Below, piece after piece: positions 56,216-64,000 of a DNA stretch of 64,000 bases. The notes under the pieces are model-generated. The model made no database searches and had not been told where the DNA came from. It was given only the letters and a program-made list of their open reading frames with translations. The stretch lies in assembly GCF_016888135.1 (NCBI RefSeq), contig NZ_JACSWB010000141.1, positions 61,308-125,307 of the forward strand, given 5' to 3'. Source of the stretch: Leptolyngbya sp. CCY15150. GTDB lineage: Bacteria > Cyanobacteriota > Cyanobacteriia > RECH01. Position 1 is the stretch's first letter; each line of letters begins with the position of its first letter. The translations under genes were made by a program, and so were the position numbers.

Positions 56216-56913
56216 CCGATCATATCTATACAATTTTTCATCAGGAAACTATTTTCATCAGGAAACCGCCGCCTAGCGCTCGTTCACGCCCAAACATTCG
56301 CGTTATGAAGGCTGTAGGAATGATCATGGTCAGAACCAGACGCAGTCCATATGCTGTCTATGTGCAGTCTATGGAAGCGATCGCTCACCGTTCTCATTAG
56401 AAGAGATGGAATCCTAGGTTGAGCAAGAAGCTTGGGTGACGATCCGGCTAAAATAACGAGAATAGATTCTTCAAGAATCACTCATTCTTGCTGGCAGTCT
56501 TCTATACTTTGTCAACGGTGCTATCTGCAATGATGGACAGACTAGCCTCTGGTGCAAACCTAAAACCCATGAAAACCAAGGGCATCCATACCCTAAGGCT
56601 AGGATCACAGAGCAGGTGAGATGTATGGTGCGGTGCATCAAATCAACCTGATCGTTGAATTCTAGGGTTGATAGCTTGCAGCCTCAGGTGGCACTGTCTT
56701 GGGCAGCGATCGCCCCACGATGTATAACGAGATAACAACCATACCTGCCCTAAGTCGGGTGAACTAGTTAAAGATTCATGACTGCTAAGTTAGTCAGTTG
56801 CCCGTCTCTCTTGAAGACGTTATTAATATAAGGTCGAAGTGCTTTAAGCCACACCGATATCATCATTCATTTGATCATCACGCATTAACCGCCGTGCTAG
56901 AGGTTGCATACGG
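56216..56913. other. 698-bp intergenic region, no gene seen
   Basis: It should contain the promoter for the EamA gene (AT-rich TATTAATATAAG near 56821). No convincing ORF, RNA or repeat. Confidence 0.45.
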
Positions 56914-58692
56914 ATGGAGTCGCTGAACAATCTACCGAATACTTCTGATTCAGACCAGGGTCATCACCCTGAGCAAGTTTTGGCCAAGATGAGCCAAGAT
57001 TTGCAGCAGCTACAGCAAAGCTTAGTGGTTCAACTGAGCCAAGATGTAAGCCGACTTCAGACCGAGAAGTCAAAGCTGATGAACGATATTGACGCGCTGC
57101 AGTCTCAACGGCAAGACTTGACCACCCATCAAGAGACCACGCTCTCCCAGCAGCAAATTGCTCAGCAGCAAATTTGGGCTTCGCAAATGGCGCAAGCGAT
57201 CGCCGATCATCTGCAAACCTTGATGGTACATCGCCTGGGCGAGATGCACCAAGAGCCCGATCGCTCTGAGCCAGCGCCCACCTTAGCCGATCGCCCCACT
57301 GCACCCGTGGGCCAGGATGACGCTACCTATCGAGTACTCAACTCCTTAGATGCTAGCCTCAACCAGACGCTCACCTCCGTCAAGCGTGACCTCAGCAGCT
57401 ATCAAAGCTCCCTATCCCAACAGCTCAATCGGATGCAAACGATGCAGCAGCAGGGAGAAGCGATTTTAGAAGTGCTGGTGAGCCGTCTCAATCAACAGCT
57501 TCAAGACGAAGTGCGGCGATCGCAGGTGCGTCCTGCCGACCAAAATGGCTATATGGGATCTTCACCCAGCTCTTGGAGCCCATCTCCGCCTCCAGAGGGT
57601 TCTGTGGCAACCGCCTATCGTAACGGCTCCCCGGCCCCGATGGCGGCTCCTGCTCCATCGCCACCGTCCCAAGCGCTTTCCTCGTTCCAACTGGGCCTGA
57701 TTATGGTGCTGGGGTCTACCCTGGCGCTGTCGCTCCACAACGTGGTGGTGGGCATCATTGGCAACGAAAGCAGCATTTTCAACATCTGGTCTCTAGGCGG
57801 ATTTATTAGCCTGTCTAGCCTAGGCAACTCGATCCTGGTGCTGCTGATTCGCATGTTGATTGTGGTGCCGTTGATGACGTTGATTGCCATGGTCATCTAC
57901 CCCAAAACCTGGAGCGAAATTAAGGGCTTTTGCCTCTCCCAAGACTATGGCTTGATGCGTAGCGTCGTAGGCAGCGGCTTCTTCCTCTTCCTGTCGCAGG
58001 TCTTAATCTATATTTCCATTGCCGGTGTGGGGCCAGGCGTCGCCGTGACGATTCTATTCATGTACCCCATTATTACCGCACCCCTAGCCTGGATATTTTT
58101 TGGCGATCGCCCTAGCTGGCTGCGTGTTGTAGTCATGATCGCCATTTTCCTAGGCGTTGTTCTCACCAGTTGGCCACGACTGGTCGGCACGGGTGAACTA
58201 TCGATCTGGGGCATTGGCACGGCGATTATTTCCGGCATTGCCTTCGCCTTTTACCTCATTGCCATGCAGATTAGCTTCCGGAAACTGCATCCGGTGCCGG
58301 TTAGCGTCATCCAGTTTTTCACCATTTTTGTCTTGACTTGCCTCAGCCTGATTCTGCTACCGCTCACCAGTCCCATCACAGGGTTTGACTATGGCCTGTC
58401 CCTCAATCCCCAAGGGCGGGCAGGACTCTTGGCCAGCGGTTTTGTCCTGGGAGCCTTGACCTTGGTGGGCTACTTGATGAACAACTATGGCGTGCGCTAC
58501 ATGGGGGCGGCGCGGGCGTCGATTATTGCGTCCAGCGGGCCGGTGTTAACGGCTCTCCTGGCCTTTGTGATTACGCCGGGGCCCCGCACGGCCTTGGCCA
58601 CGGTGCAAATTATTGGGGTCTTGATTGTCACGATTGGGGTGACGGCCATGAACTTTGAAAAGATGGTGATGCAACGCCCCAAAAAATCCTAA
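56914..58692 (+). CDS. EamA/DMT transporter with long cytoplasmic coiled-coil extension
   Basis: 592 aa. The first ~240 residues are a soluble, Gln-rich coiled coil (SQDLQQLQQSLVVQLSQDVS, LQTEKSKLMNDIDALQSQRQ, SSYQSSLSQQLNRMQTM) ending in a Pro/Ser linker. The rest is ten helices of two EamA halves (FQLGLIMVLGSTLALS ... VMIAIFLGVVLTS; MNNYGVRYMGAARASIIASSGPVLTALLAF). Typical DMT transporters are ~300 aa, so the extension is a distinctive fusion. Substrate unknown. Confidence 0.85.
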   Translation: MESLNNLPNTSDSDQGHHPEQVLAKMSQDLQQLQQSLVVQLSQDVSRLQTEKSKLMNDIDALQSQRQDLTTHQETTLSQQQIAQQQIWASQMAQAIADHLQTLMVHRLGEMHQEPDRSEPAPTLADRPTAPVGQDDATYRVLNSLDASLNQTLTSVKRDLSSYQSSLSQQLNRMQTMQQQGEAILEVLVSRLNQQLQDEVRRSQVRPADQNGYMGSSPSSWSPSPPPEGSVATAYRNGSPAPMAAPAPSPPSQALSSFQLGLIMVLGSTLALSLHNVVVGIIGNESSIFNIWSLGGFISLSSLGNSILVLLIRMLIVVPLMTLIAMVIYPKTWSEIKGFCLSQDYGLMRSVVGSGFFLFLSQVLIYISIAGVGPGVAVTILFMYPIITAPLAWIFFGDRPSWLRVVVMIAIFLGVVLTSWPRLVGTGELSIWGIGTAIISGIAFAFYLIAMQISFRKLHPVPVSVIQFFTIFVLTCLSLILLPLTSPITGFDYGLSLNPQGRAGLLASGFVLGALTLVGYLMNNYGVRYMGAARASIIASSGPVLTALLAFVITPGPRTALATVQIIGVLIVTIGVTAMNFEKMVMQRPKKS

Positions 58693-58703
58693 CCCCATCC
58701 TCC

Positions 58704-58814
58704 CAGTACCGGAAGACAGAAGAACGAAAACAGAAGAACGAAAAAGAATCCAGGACATATGAGGTTTCCCGCCTCAGCCAATAGGCGGGTCACTTCCGCC
58801 TCAGAGTATTAGTT
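58704..58814. repeat. Dispersed intergenic repeat, copy B
   Basis: Shares the GAAGACAGAAGAACGAA tandem part, TCCAGGACA, and the AGG(G)TTYCCCGYCTCAGCC/ATAGGCGGG block with copy A. Again directly after a stop codon. Inverted ends less clear. Confidence 0.7.
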
Positions 58815-58822
58815 CAATCTTT

Positions 58823-59734
58823 CTAGCCAAACACATTCAGATCTGCTTGGGCAGCTAACTGGCGCAGGAACCAAATGCTGGCTGCCGAGTTGCCGATCGC
58901 ATCTAAGGGTGGACTGTAGCAAGCGATCGCTCCCTGACGAGGCACCAAGGCCAGCACCGCACCGCTCACCCCCGACTTGGCAGGCAGACCCACCTCCACG
59001 GCAAACCGTCCAGAATACTGGTATAACCCGCAGGTCATCATCAAGGCGGTGACCAGTTGGCGATGGCGAGGGGCGATCGCTCCCGCCACCAGCAGCAAAC
59101 CCAACTGGGCTAGGTCAGACACCGTGCCCGACAGACAGCAAAGCTGTTCATACACATCCAGCGCCTCGGCGGCGGAGGTCGCTAGATGATCCGTCACATC
59201 CAAATAACGGGCGATCGCTTGGTTCTGTTCATTGGGGCGATCGCGGACAGAGGCCAGAATCGTTTCATCCAACGTCAGATGGGTCTGGGCCTGGTCATTC
59301 AGCCATTGGCAAAGGCGATGACAGCGTTCATGGGGCGTGGCTCCTGGCAAACGACTGCAGAGGGCGATCGCTCCGCTGTTGATCATAGGATTACGTGGAA
59401 AGCCCCGATCGGCTTCGAGCTGGGCCAGGGAATTGTAGGCATGGTCGGAGGGCTGAATGCCCACACTGCGCAGCACCGATTCTGCGCCAACCTGCTCTAG
59501 GGCATAGAGCAAGATAAATGGCTTCATCACACTCATCAACGCAAATGGCAGGGGGCGATCGCCTACTTGTATGGTCTGCCCCGTAATCGTCAACAGGTGA
59601 ACGGAAAATCCATCGGGATTTGCCTGGCCCAACGCGGGAATATAGGTGGGTAATTGCCCCGACTGCGTATGCTGCTGGGCGTTGTTTGCCAAAGACTCAA
59701 GCGCATCTACCGAAACCAAATCTAATGGAATCAC
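58823..59734 (-). CDS. glsA: Glutaminase A
   Basis: 303 aa. Serine-dependent glutaminase: FALMSVMKPFILLYAL contains the S-x-x-K pair, then NPMINSGAIALC, and the C-terminal VGLPAKSGVSGAVLALVPRQG. Hydrolyses glutamine to glutamate and ammonia. Full length. Confidence 0.93.
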   Translation of the reverse strand: MIPLDLVSVDALESLANNAQQHTQSGQLPTYIPALGQANPDGFSVHLLTITGQTIQVGDRPLPFALMSVMKPFILLYALEQVGAESVLRSVGIQPSDHAYNSLAQLEADRGFPRNPMINSGAIALCSRLPGATPHERCHRLCQWLNDQAQTHLTLDETILASVRDRPNEQNQAIARYLDVTDHLATSAAEALDVYEQLCCLSGTVSDLAQLGLLLVAGAIAPRHRQLVTALMMTCGLYQYSGRFAVEVGLPAKSGVSGAVLALVPRQGAIACYSPPLDAIGNSAASIWFLRQLAAQADLNVFG

Positions 59735-59853
59735 AGTTGCCCTTTCCTAATTGGTTTTGCTAAGTAGGTGGACTCAATTCACGGAAGCTGGCCGGGTTTC
59801 GACTCCGCCCAACCCTCTTCTCATCAAGATTTGAGGAGCAGGGAAACCTGGAT

Positions 59854-60762
59854 CTACGAGCGGCGAATGTTCAGACAACACCAGTCTTTGCGCCGCCAAA
59901 GCGTGGCCACAATCCAACCATGTTGCTCTAGGGTATCGGCCACGGGCTTCGCTTGCTCAATCAGCAATCCACTGAGCACCCCCCAGGTACTTGGCTTAGC
60001 AATGTCCCCCATCATGGGAATCAAGTCGAGAATCACCTCGGCCAAGATGTTGCATAAAATGCCGTCCACTGGCTCCGTCAATTGGGCAAGCAAGTCCGAC
60101 AAACTGCCCTTTTGCACCATCAACTGATGTTTGGAAATATGGTTCATATCTCGATTGGTGCGCGTTGAGCGTACGGCCAGGGGATCGGTATCGACCGCGT
60201 AGATATGGGCAGCTCCCATCAAAGCCGCCGCAATCGACAGGATGCCCGACCCGCAGCCGATATCAGCAATCACCAAATTATCGCCACCTTCGGGCGTGGT
60301 GGCGGTAGCGCCCAAGCGCATTTCCAGCGCTTCTAAGCAAAGCTGAGTGGTGGCATGGGCACCGGTGCCAAAGGCGGCCCCAGGGTCTAGCTTGAGAATC
60401 AGGCGATCGCTGTTGGTGGGTGGCTCTATCCAGGATGGATTGATTAAGAGGCGATCGCCAATTTCTTGGGGATGCCAGTAGGTTTTCCAACTGCTGGCCC
60501 AGTCTTCTTCATCAATCAGTTGCCAGCGCACCGTGGGCGTGGGCAAACCGGTAAAGGTAGCATCCTGCTGCAGCCAAATGGACAGCGCCGACAGATCTAA
60601 AAGCTGGGCTTCAAACTGAGGCAAATAGGCTTTCATCAAACAGTTGCTGCCGTTGGTCTCACTAGACGTACCTCGGCACCCAAACTTTTCCAGCCGCCAG
60701 AAGACTAGCTCCTCGGCATTTGCATCGCATAAAACTTGAATTTCCCACCAGCTATTGACCAA
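59854..60762 (-). CDS. prmA: Ribosomal protein L11 methyltransferase
   Basis: 302 aa. N-terminal substrate domain, then SAM-binding [21 protein letters not shown], with [21 protein letters not shown] before it, and [16 protein letters not shown] after. Trimethylates L11. Typical length. Confidence 0.94.
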   Translation of the reverse strand: MVNSWWEIQVLCDANAEELVFWRLEKFGCRGTSSETNGSNCLMKAYLPQFEAQLLDLSALSIWLQQDATFTGLPTPTVRWQLIDEEDWASSWKTYWHPQEIGDRLLINPSWIEPPTNSDRLILKLDPGAAFGTGAHATTQLCLEALEMRLGATATTPEGGDNLVIADIGCGSGILSIAAALMGAAHIYAVDTDPLAVRSTRTNRDMNHISKHQLMVQKGSLSDLLAQLTEPVDGILCNILAEVILDLIPMMGDIAKPSTWGVLSGLLIEQAKPVADTLEQHGWIVATLWRRKDWCCLNIRRS

Positions 60763-60991
60763 GACAACTGTCCCTCATATTGGACGATGAAACTGCCCTC
60801 TACCCTATGATGATGCTCAGAACCCACCTCACAGAGTAGGGGGTAATTCAACCCTTAGGTCTAATCCTGTGGCCGATCTTAATGATTGGGGCTCACCGAC
60901 ATATCACCGCAGGGATCCCAGCCCACCCGACCGAAGCAGCGATCGCTCTGCCGCCCATCTGAGCCAAGCTAGAGAGCGATCGCTCTGAGGT

Positions 60992-62584
60992 CTAGGTATT
61001 GGCACCCAAGGCCACGGTGTAGGCCTCACGAATGCCTGGCACCTTGGTGATCTCTGCCAAAATTCCATCCGGCAGGGGATCATCAATGCTCAAGACCATC
61101 ACCGCATCACCACGGACAATCTTCCGTCCCACCTGCATACTGGCAATATTGACATTGAAACTACCCAAGAGGGATCCAATTTTGCCAATAATGCCCGGCA
61201 TATCGCGGTGCAGGGTGAACAGCATATAGCGATTGGGCGGCACATTTACCGGGAAGCCATCAATGTTGGTGATCCGGATTTCGCCGTCGCCCAAAATCAC
61301 GCCGGTGACGGAATGGCTGCCCATGGAACCCTTAGCTTCCAGCATCAACGATCCCGTGTAGTCTTTCACCGAGGCATCTCGGGTTTCGATGACGTGAATT
61401 CCCCGTTCCTTGGCTTCGATGGTGGCGTTCACATAGTTCACCCGCTCCTGCAGCGCATGGGAGAGCAACCCCTTAAGGGCCGCAATCACCAAGGGCTGAC
61501 TTTCGTTGACCGCTAGATCACCCTGCAAGCGAATATTGAGGGACTCGATGCGTCCGCCAGCCATTTGGCTGACCAAGTTGCCCAAGGTTTCCGCCAAGGC
61601 CAAGTAGGGGCGCAGTTTTTCCAAGAGATCAGGGCGCAGGCCAGGAATATTCACCGCCGATCGCGCCGGCAGCCCCAGCAGCACATCCCGAATTTGCTCG
61701 GCCACGTCAATAGCCACGTTCACCTGAGCTTCTTCCGTGGATGCACCTAGGTGTGGCGTCAGAATGACCTCAGTCCCCAGATCCCGCAACGGCGAATCAC
61801 CCAAGGGTTCCTCTTCATAGACATCCAGCGCCGCCCCGGCAATCTTGCCCTGCTTCAGAGCTTCCGCCAACGCCAGCTCATCAATGATACCGCCGCGAGC
61901 GCAGTTGATGAGGCGGGCTGTGGGTTTCATCTTATTTAGCATCTCTGCATTGATGAGATGATAGGTTTCGGGCGTCTTGGGCAAATGTAGGGTGATGTAG
62001 TCAGAGTCTTGGATCAGTAAATCTAGCTCCACCAACTGGCAGCCAATTTGCTCCGCCCGCTCCATAGACAGGAACGGATCGTAGGCCAACAGGCGCATAC
62101 CCATAGCCCGGGCGATCGTGGCAACGTGGGAGCCAATTTTACCGAGCCCCACAACCCCTAAGGTTTTCTTATAGACCTCAACCCCAGTGAACCGCTTGCG
62201 ATCCCACTGGTTTGCCTTCAGGGATTGGTTGGCATCAGGGATATGGCGAGACAGGGACAACATCATGGCTACTGCATGTTCTGCAGCGGCAACGGTATTG
62301 CCTTCGGGGGAATTGACAACGATGATCCCGCGCCGAGTAGCCGCTTGCACGTCTACGTTATCAACGCCGACCCCAGCCCGACCGATGATTTTGAGCTGAG
62401 ATCCTGCCTCAATCACCTCTTTCGTCACGCGGGTACCCGACCGGATCATCAGGGCGTCGTACTCTGGAATGCAGTGAATCAGCTCATCAACCGATAGCTT
62501 GGTTTTGACATCAACCTGAGCGACCTGGGACAAAATATCAATTCCGACTTTATCAATCGGATCAGAAACGAGAACCTTTGGCAT
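60992..62584 (-). CDS. serA: D-3-phosphoglycerate dehydrogenase
   Basis: 530 aa from ATG 62584 (MPKVLVSDPIDKVG). Long type: substrate domain, NAD-binding GVVGLGKIGSHVA, catalytic Arg (NCARGGIIDELAL), Glu (YEEEPLG) and His (LTPHLGAST), then an ASB domain and a C-terminal ACT domain (FTLHRDMPGIIGKIGSLLGS). First step of serine synthesis. The frame opens 9 codons earlier, but the internal ATG is the family start. Confidence 0.95.
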   Translation of the reverse strand: MPKVLVSDPIDKVGIDILSQVAQVDVKTKLSVDELIHCIPEYDALMIRSGTRVTKEVIEAGSQLKIIGRAGVGVDNVDVQAATRRGIIVVNSPEGNTVAAAEHAVAMMLSLSRHIPDANQSLKANQWDRKRFTGVEVYKKTLGVVGLGKIGSHVATIARAMGMRLLAYDPFLSMERAEQIGCQLVELDLLIQDSDYITLHLPKTPETYHLINAEMLNKMKPTARLINCARGGIIDELALAEALKQGKIAGAALDVYEEEPLGDSPLRDLGTEVILTPHLGASTEEAQVNVAIDVAEQIRDVLLGLPARSAVNIPGLRPDLLEKLRPYLALAETLGNLVSQMAGGRIESLNIRLQGDLAVNESQPLVIAALKGLLSHALQERVNYVNATIEAKERGIHVIETRDASVKDYTGSLMLEAKGSMGSHSVTGVILGDGEIRITNIDGFPVNVPPNRYMLFTLHRDMPGIIGKIGSLLGSFNVNIASMQVGRKIVRGDAVMVLSIDDPLPDGILAEITKVPGIREAYTVALGANT

Positions 62585-63261
62585 GATCAGCAGATATGTT
62601 GAGTAACACAAACAACCTCAAAGTGGAGCGATCGCACCACTTTGCTTAAATACGGAGTGGCGACTGAGGCATACAGGAGCACTATGGGAGCAGCGAGGGC
62701 AAAAACCACTCAAGACCCTATGCGGCTGCACATCAGTCTGAATGGTGCAAAAATCTCGTGGCACTGTGGGAGCAGACAACAACTAGAAATCGCCCAAGTG
62801 TCAATTCTACTGGGTTTTGTCCAGCTTCTAAACCGAATTCAGAGAGTTTTCTATAGTACAGACAACGGGCGATCGCTCGATCCCTGCCACAGGAAGCAGC
62901 GTTTCAGCAAGTTTCCATACTTTCTCTCTCATTACTAGAGATCAAAACTTCAGCGCTCAACCCAGCGAGGAGCGATCGCCTGTACTATCGCACAACACCG
63001 AGTACGCACCTAGACTCCACTCATCAAAAATCATCACAAGATGGATACTTGCTATTGTAGTTCAAGCGTACTATAGTGGCGAATGTCAAGCCTAGTTAAT
63101 AGGCGTAACTCAAAATTAAGTGTGTCTTTAAGCATCAAACCTGCTGCATGAATCAGGTGTCCTATTTGATGGAAGTGACTTTAATGGATCCCAAATCTAC
63201 GATTGGGATAGGGAGCATTAAAAGCCATAAAAGTTGCTTACATCACCTAGGAGAATGCTTT
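62585..63261. other. 677-bp intergenic region, no gene supported
   Basis: Holds the serA promoter. One rightward frame (62642-62938) lacks a ribosome site and family-like sequence. HIP1 sites present. Confidence 0.4.
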
Positions 63262-63465
63262 ATGCAAAACCCATCAACGGTTAAAGCAATTATGCAATCC
63301 ACTCTGAATGCAATTGATAAGCTCAAGAAATTGGTTGAAAAGCACAAGTCTAAATTTACTTCTTCTGAAAGAGAAGATGTTATTCAGAATCTTAGGGACT
63401 TAGAAAATACAATCAACGCATCAATGGGCAGAGGATCTCCTCCATCTCCTCCCTATGAGAAATGA
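63262..63465 (+). CDS. Small coiled-coil hypothetical protein
   Basis: 67 aa from ATG 63262 with AGGAG about 8 nt upstream; the longer frame has no site. Helical: AIMQSTLNAIDKLKKLVEKH and VIQNLRDLENTINASMG, then a Pro-rich end. Lower GC than neighbours. Not recognised. Confidence 0.55.
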   Translation: MQNPSTVKAIMQSTLNAIDKLKKLVEKHKSKFTSSEREDVIQNLRDLENTINASMGRGSPPSPPYEK

Positions 63466-63617
63466 AAAAATCGCTTGATTAAAATCTTTATACGCTGACA
63501 ATCGTAAGATTCAAAATGTAGTGTCAATGAAGTGCCCAAATACTAGCATCACTTCATTGCGCTACACTTAATGAATCTCCATTAATTTGGTTTTTGAAGA
63601 GATCAAGTACGATTGAG

Positions 63618-63908
63618 CTATTGCTTTCGAACTAAAGCAGCTTCAAGTTGCCTAGTTAAGCTGTTAACGTAATTCTCTAAAATCTGAGATGATCCTGAAA
63701 TCCGCAAAAGCTCAGGGTGAACTTTTATCTGAGACAATGCTGCTCTGTATGAATCAAAACCAGAACCTCCTTGCTTATAGTCACTAGCAAGGTACCTAAG
63801 CTCGATTTCACATTCATCTAAAGCCTTAAGACTATATTGTAGCCAAAGTACGCAGTTTCTGATGTCTTTCTGAAAGTTAGAATTAACCAGATTGGGATTA
63901 GAACTAAT
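63618..63908 (-). pseudogene. ORF without a normal start; probable gene remnant
   Basis: 96 codons to a stop at 63618, read by hand. Contains helical, ordinary-looking protein sequence (LWLQYSLKALDECEIELRYL, LENYVNSLTRQLEAALVRKQ). An in-frame stop lies just upstream and only ATT or CTG could start it. Could use a rare ATT start directly after the upstream gene's stop. No family recognised. Confidence 0.35.
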
Positions 63909-63914
63909 ACCAGT

Positions 63915-64000
63915 TCAATGTGAGGCGGCATAGAACAGTGCTTCCAGGATAAAGTCGTAGGCAGAAACTGATGCAACCTGCTCCAGTGTTAGTTGATCCA
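63915..64000 (-). CDS. Partial ORF at the window edge
   Basis: Only the last 27 codons are inside the window (DQLTLEQVASVSAYDFILEA, then LFYAASH and a stop). The 5' part is cut off, so no function can be given. Confidence 0.35.
   Translation of the reverse strand, partial: DQLTLEQVASVSAYDFILEALFYAASH

Noticed and set aside
62642..62938. 98-codon rightward ORF upstream of serA
   Set aside because: No ribosome site, no family-like sequence, and it lies in the likely serA promoter region.

Overview
The window is chromosomal DNA from a cyanobacterium. Many copies of the HIP1 octamer GCGATCGC lie in and between genes. The gene content is typical of cyanobacteria: an NblR-type response regulator, a TxlA/HCF164-like thioredoxin, an SLH-OprB porin, DUF3143, DUF1824 and DUF3747 proteins, and a Pap (photosystem II assembly) gene cluster with V4R proteins, phycobiliprotein-like globins and a SpkG-like kinase. 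The genus cannot be fixed from the sequence alone.

Layout. 0-5.7 kb: a type I secretion operon (parvulin-like PPIase, ABC exporter with cNMP-binding and C39-like domains, HlyD adaptor). 5.7-10.2 kb: gatB, an SLH porin and a PPC-domain secreted protein. 10.33-10.40 kb: tRNA-Phe(GAA). 10.36-23.73 kb: a 13.3-kb element integrated in the 3' half of that tRNA and bounded by a perfect 44-bp direct repeat. 23.7-27.3 kb: a polar amino-acid ABC transporter with two MITE-like repeats, one with an 8-bp target duplication. 27.3-32.9 kb: a reduced Pap cluster. 33-38 kb: DUF2141, TPR, ABC exporter, SAM hydrolase-family and CsaB-like genes. 38.2-41.3 kb: an AAA NTPase plus TPR protein cassette followed by an orphan HicB-like ORF. 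41.3-63 kb: mostly housekeeping and conserved cyanobacterial genes (MBL-fold, FAD oxidoreductase, YaaW-like, DnaJ-like, txlA, DUF192, nblR, cdsA, SLH/DUF3747, nupC, pentapeptide repeat, EamA transporter, glsA, prmA, serA). The right edge holds small hypotheticals and cut or broken ORFs.

The most unusual region is the tRNA-Phe element. Its left side encodes a tyrosine integrase and a 742-aa protein with zinc-finger, Toprim, RecA-like helicase, winged-helix and KOW-like regions. An Xre repressor follows, surrounded by an array of TACCGTAA-type operators, and then four small genes. Its right side is a tightly overlapping leftward operon of seven proteins, several fibre-like and one collagen-like, headed by a 250-aa Ala-rich protein. 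Beyond lie a convergent 73-aa putative DNA-binding protein and a 769-aa collagen-containing spike-like protein. Between the two halves are twelve copies of GTGACA in 168 bp, an iteron-like cluster. I recognise no terminase, portal, tail tube or canonical capsid gene. The element therefore looks like a small virus, phage satellite or other particle- or fibre-producing integrative element of a kind I cannot assign.

A second candidate system is the NTPase/TPR gene pair at 38.2-41.1 kb, which resembles a STAND-type sensor split over two genes. All functional statements rest on reading motifs by eye; no database searches were possible.
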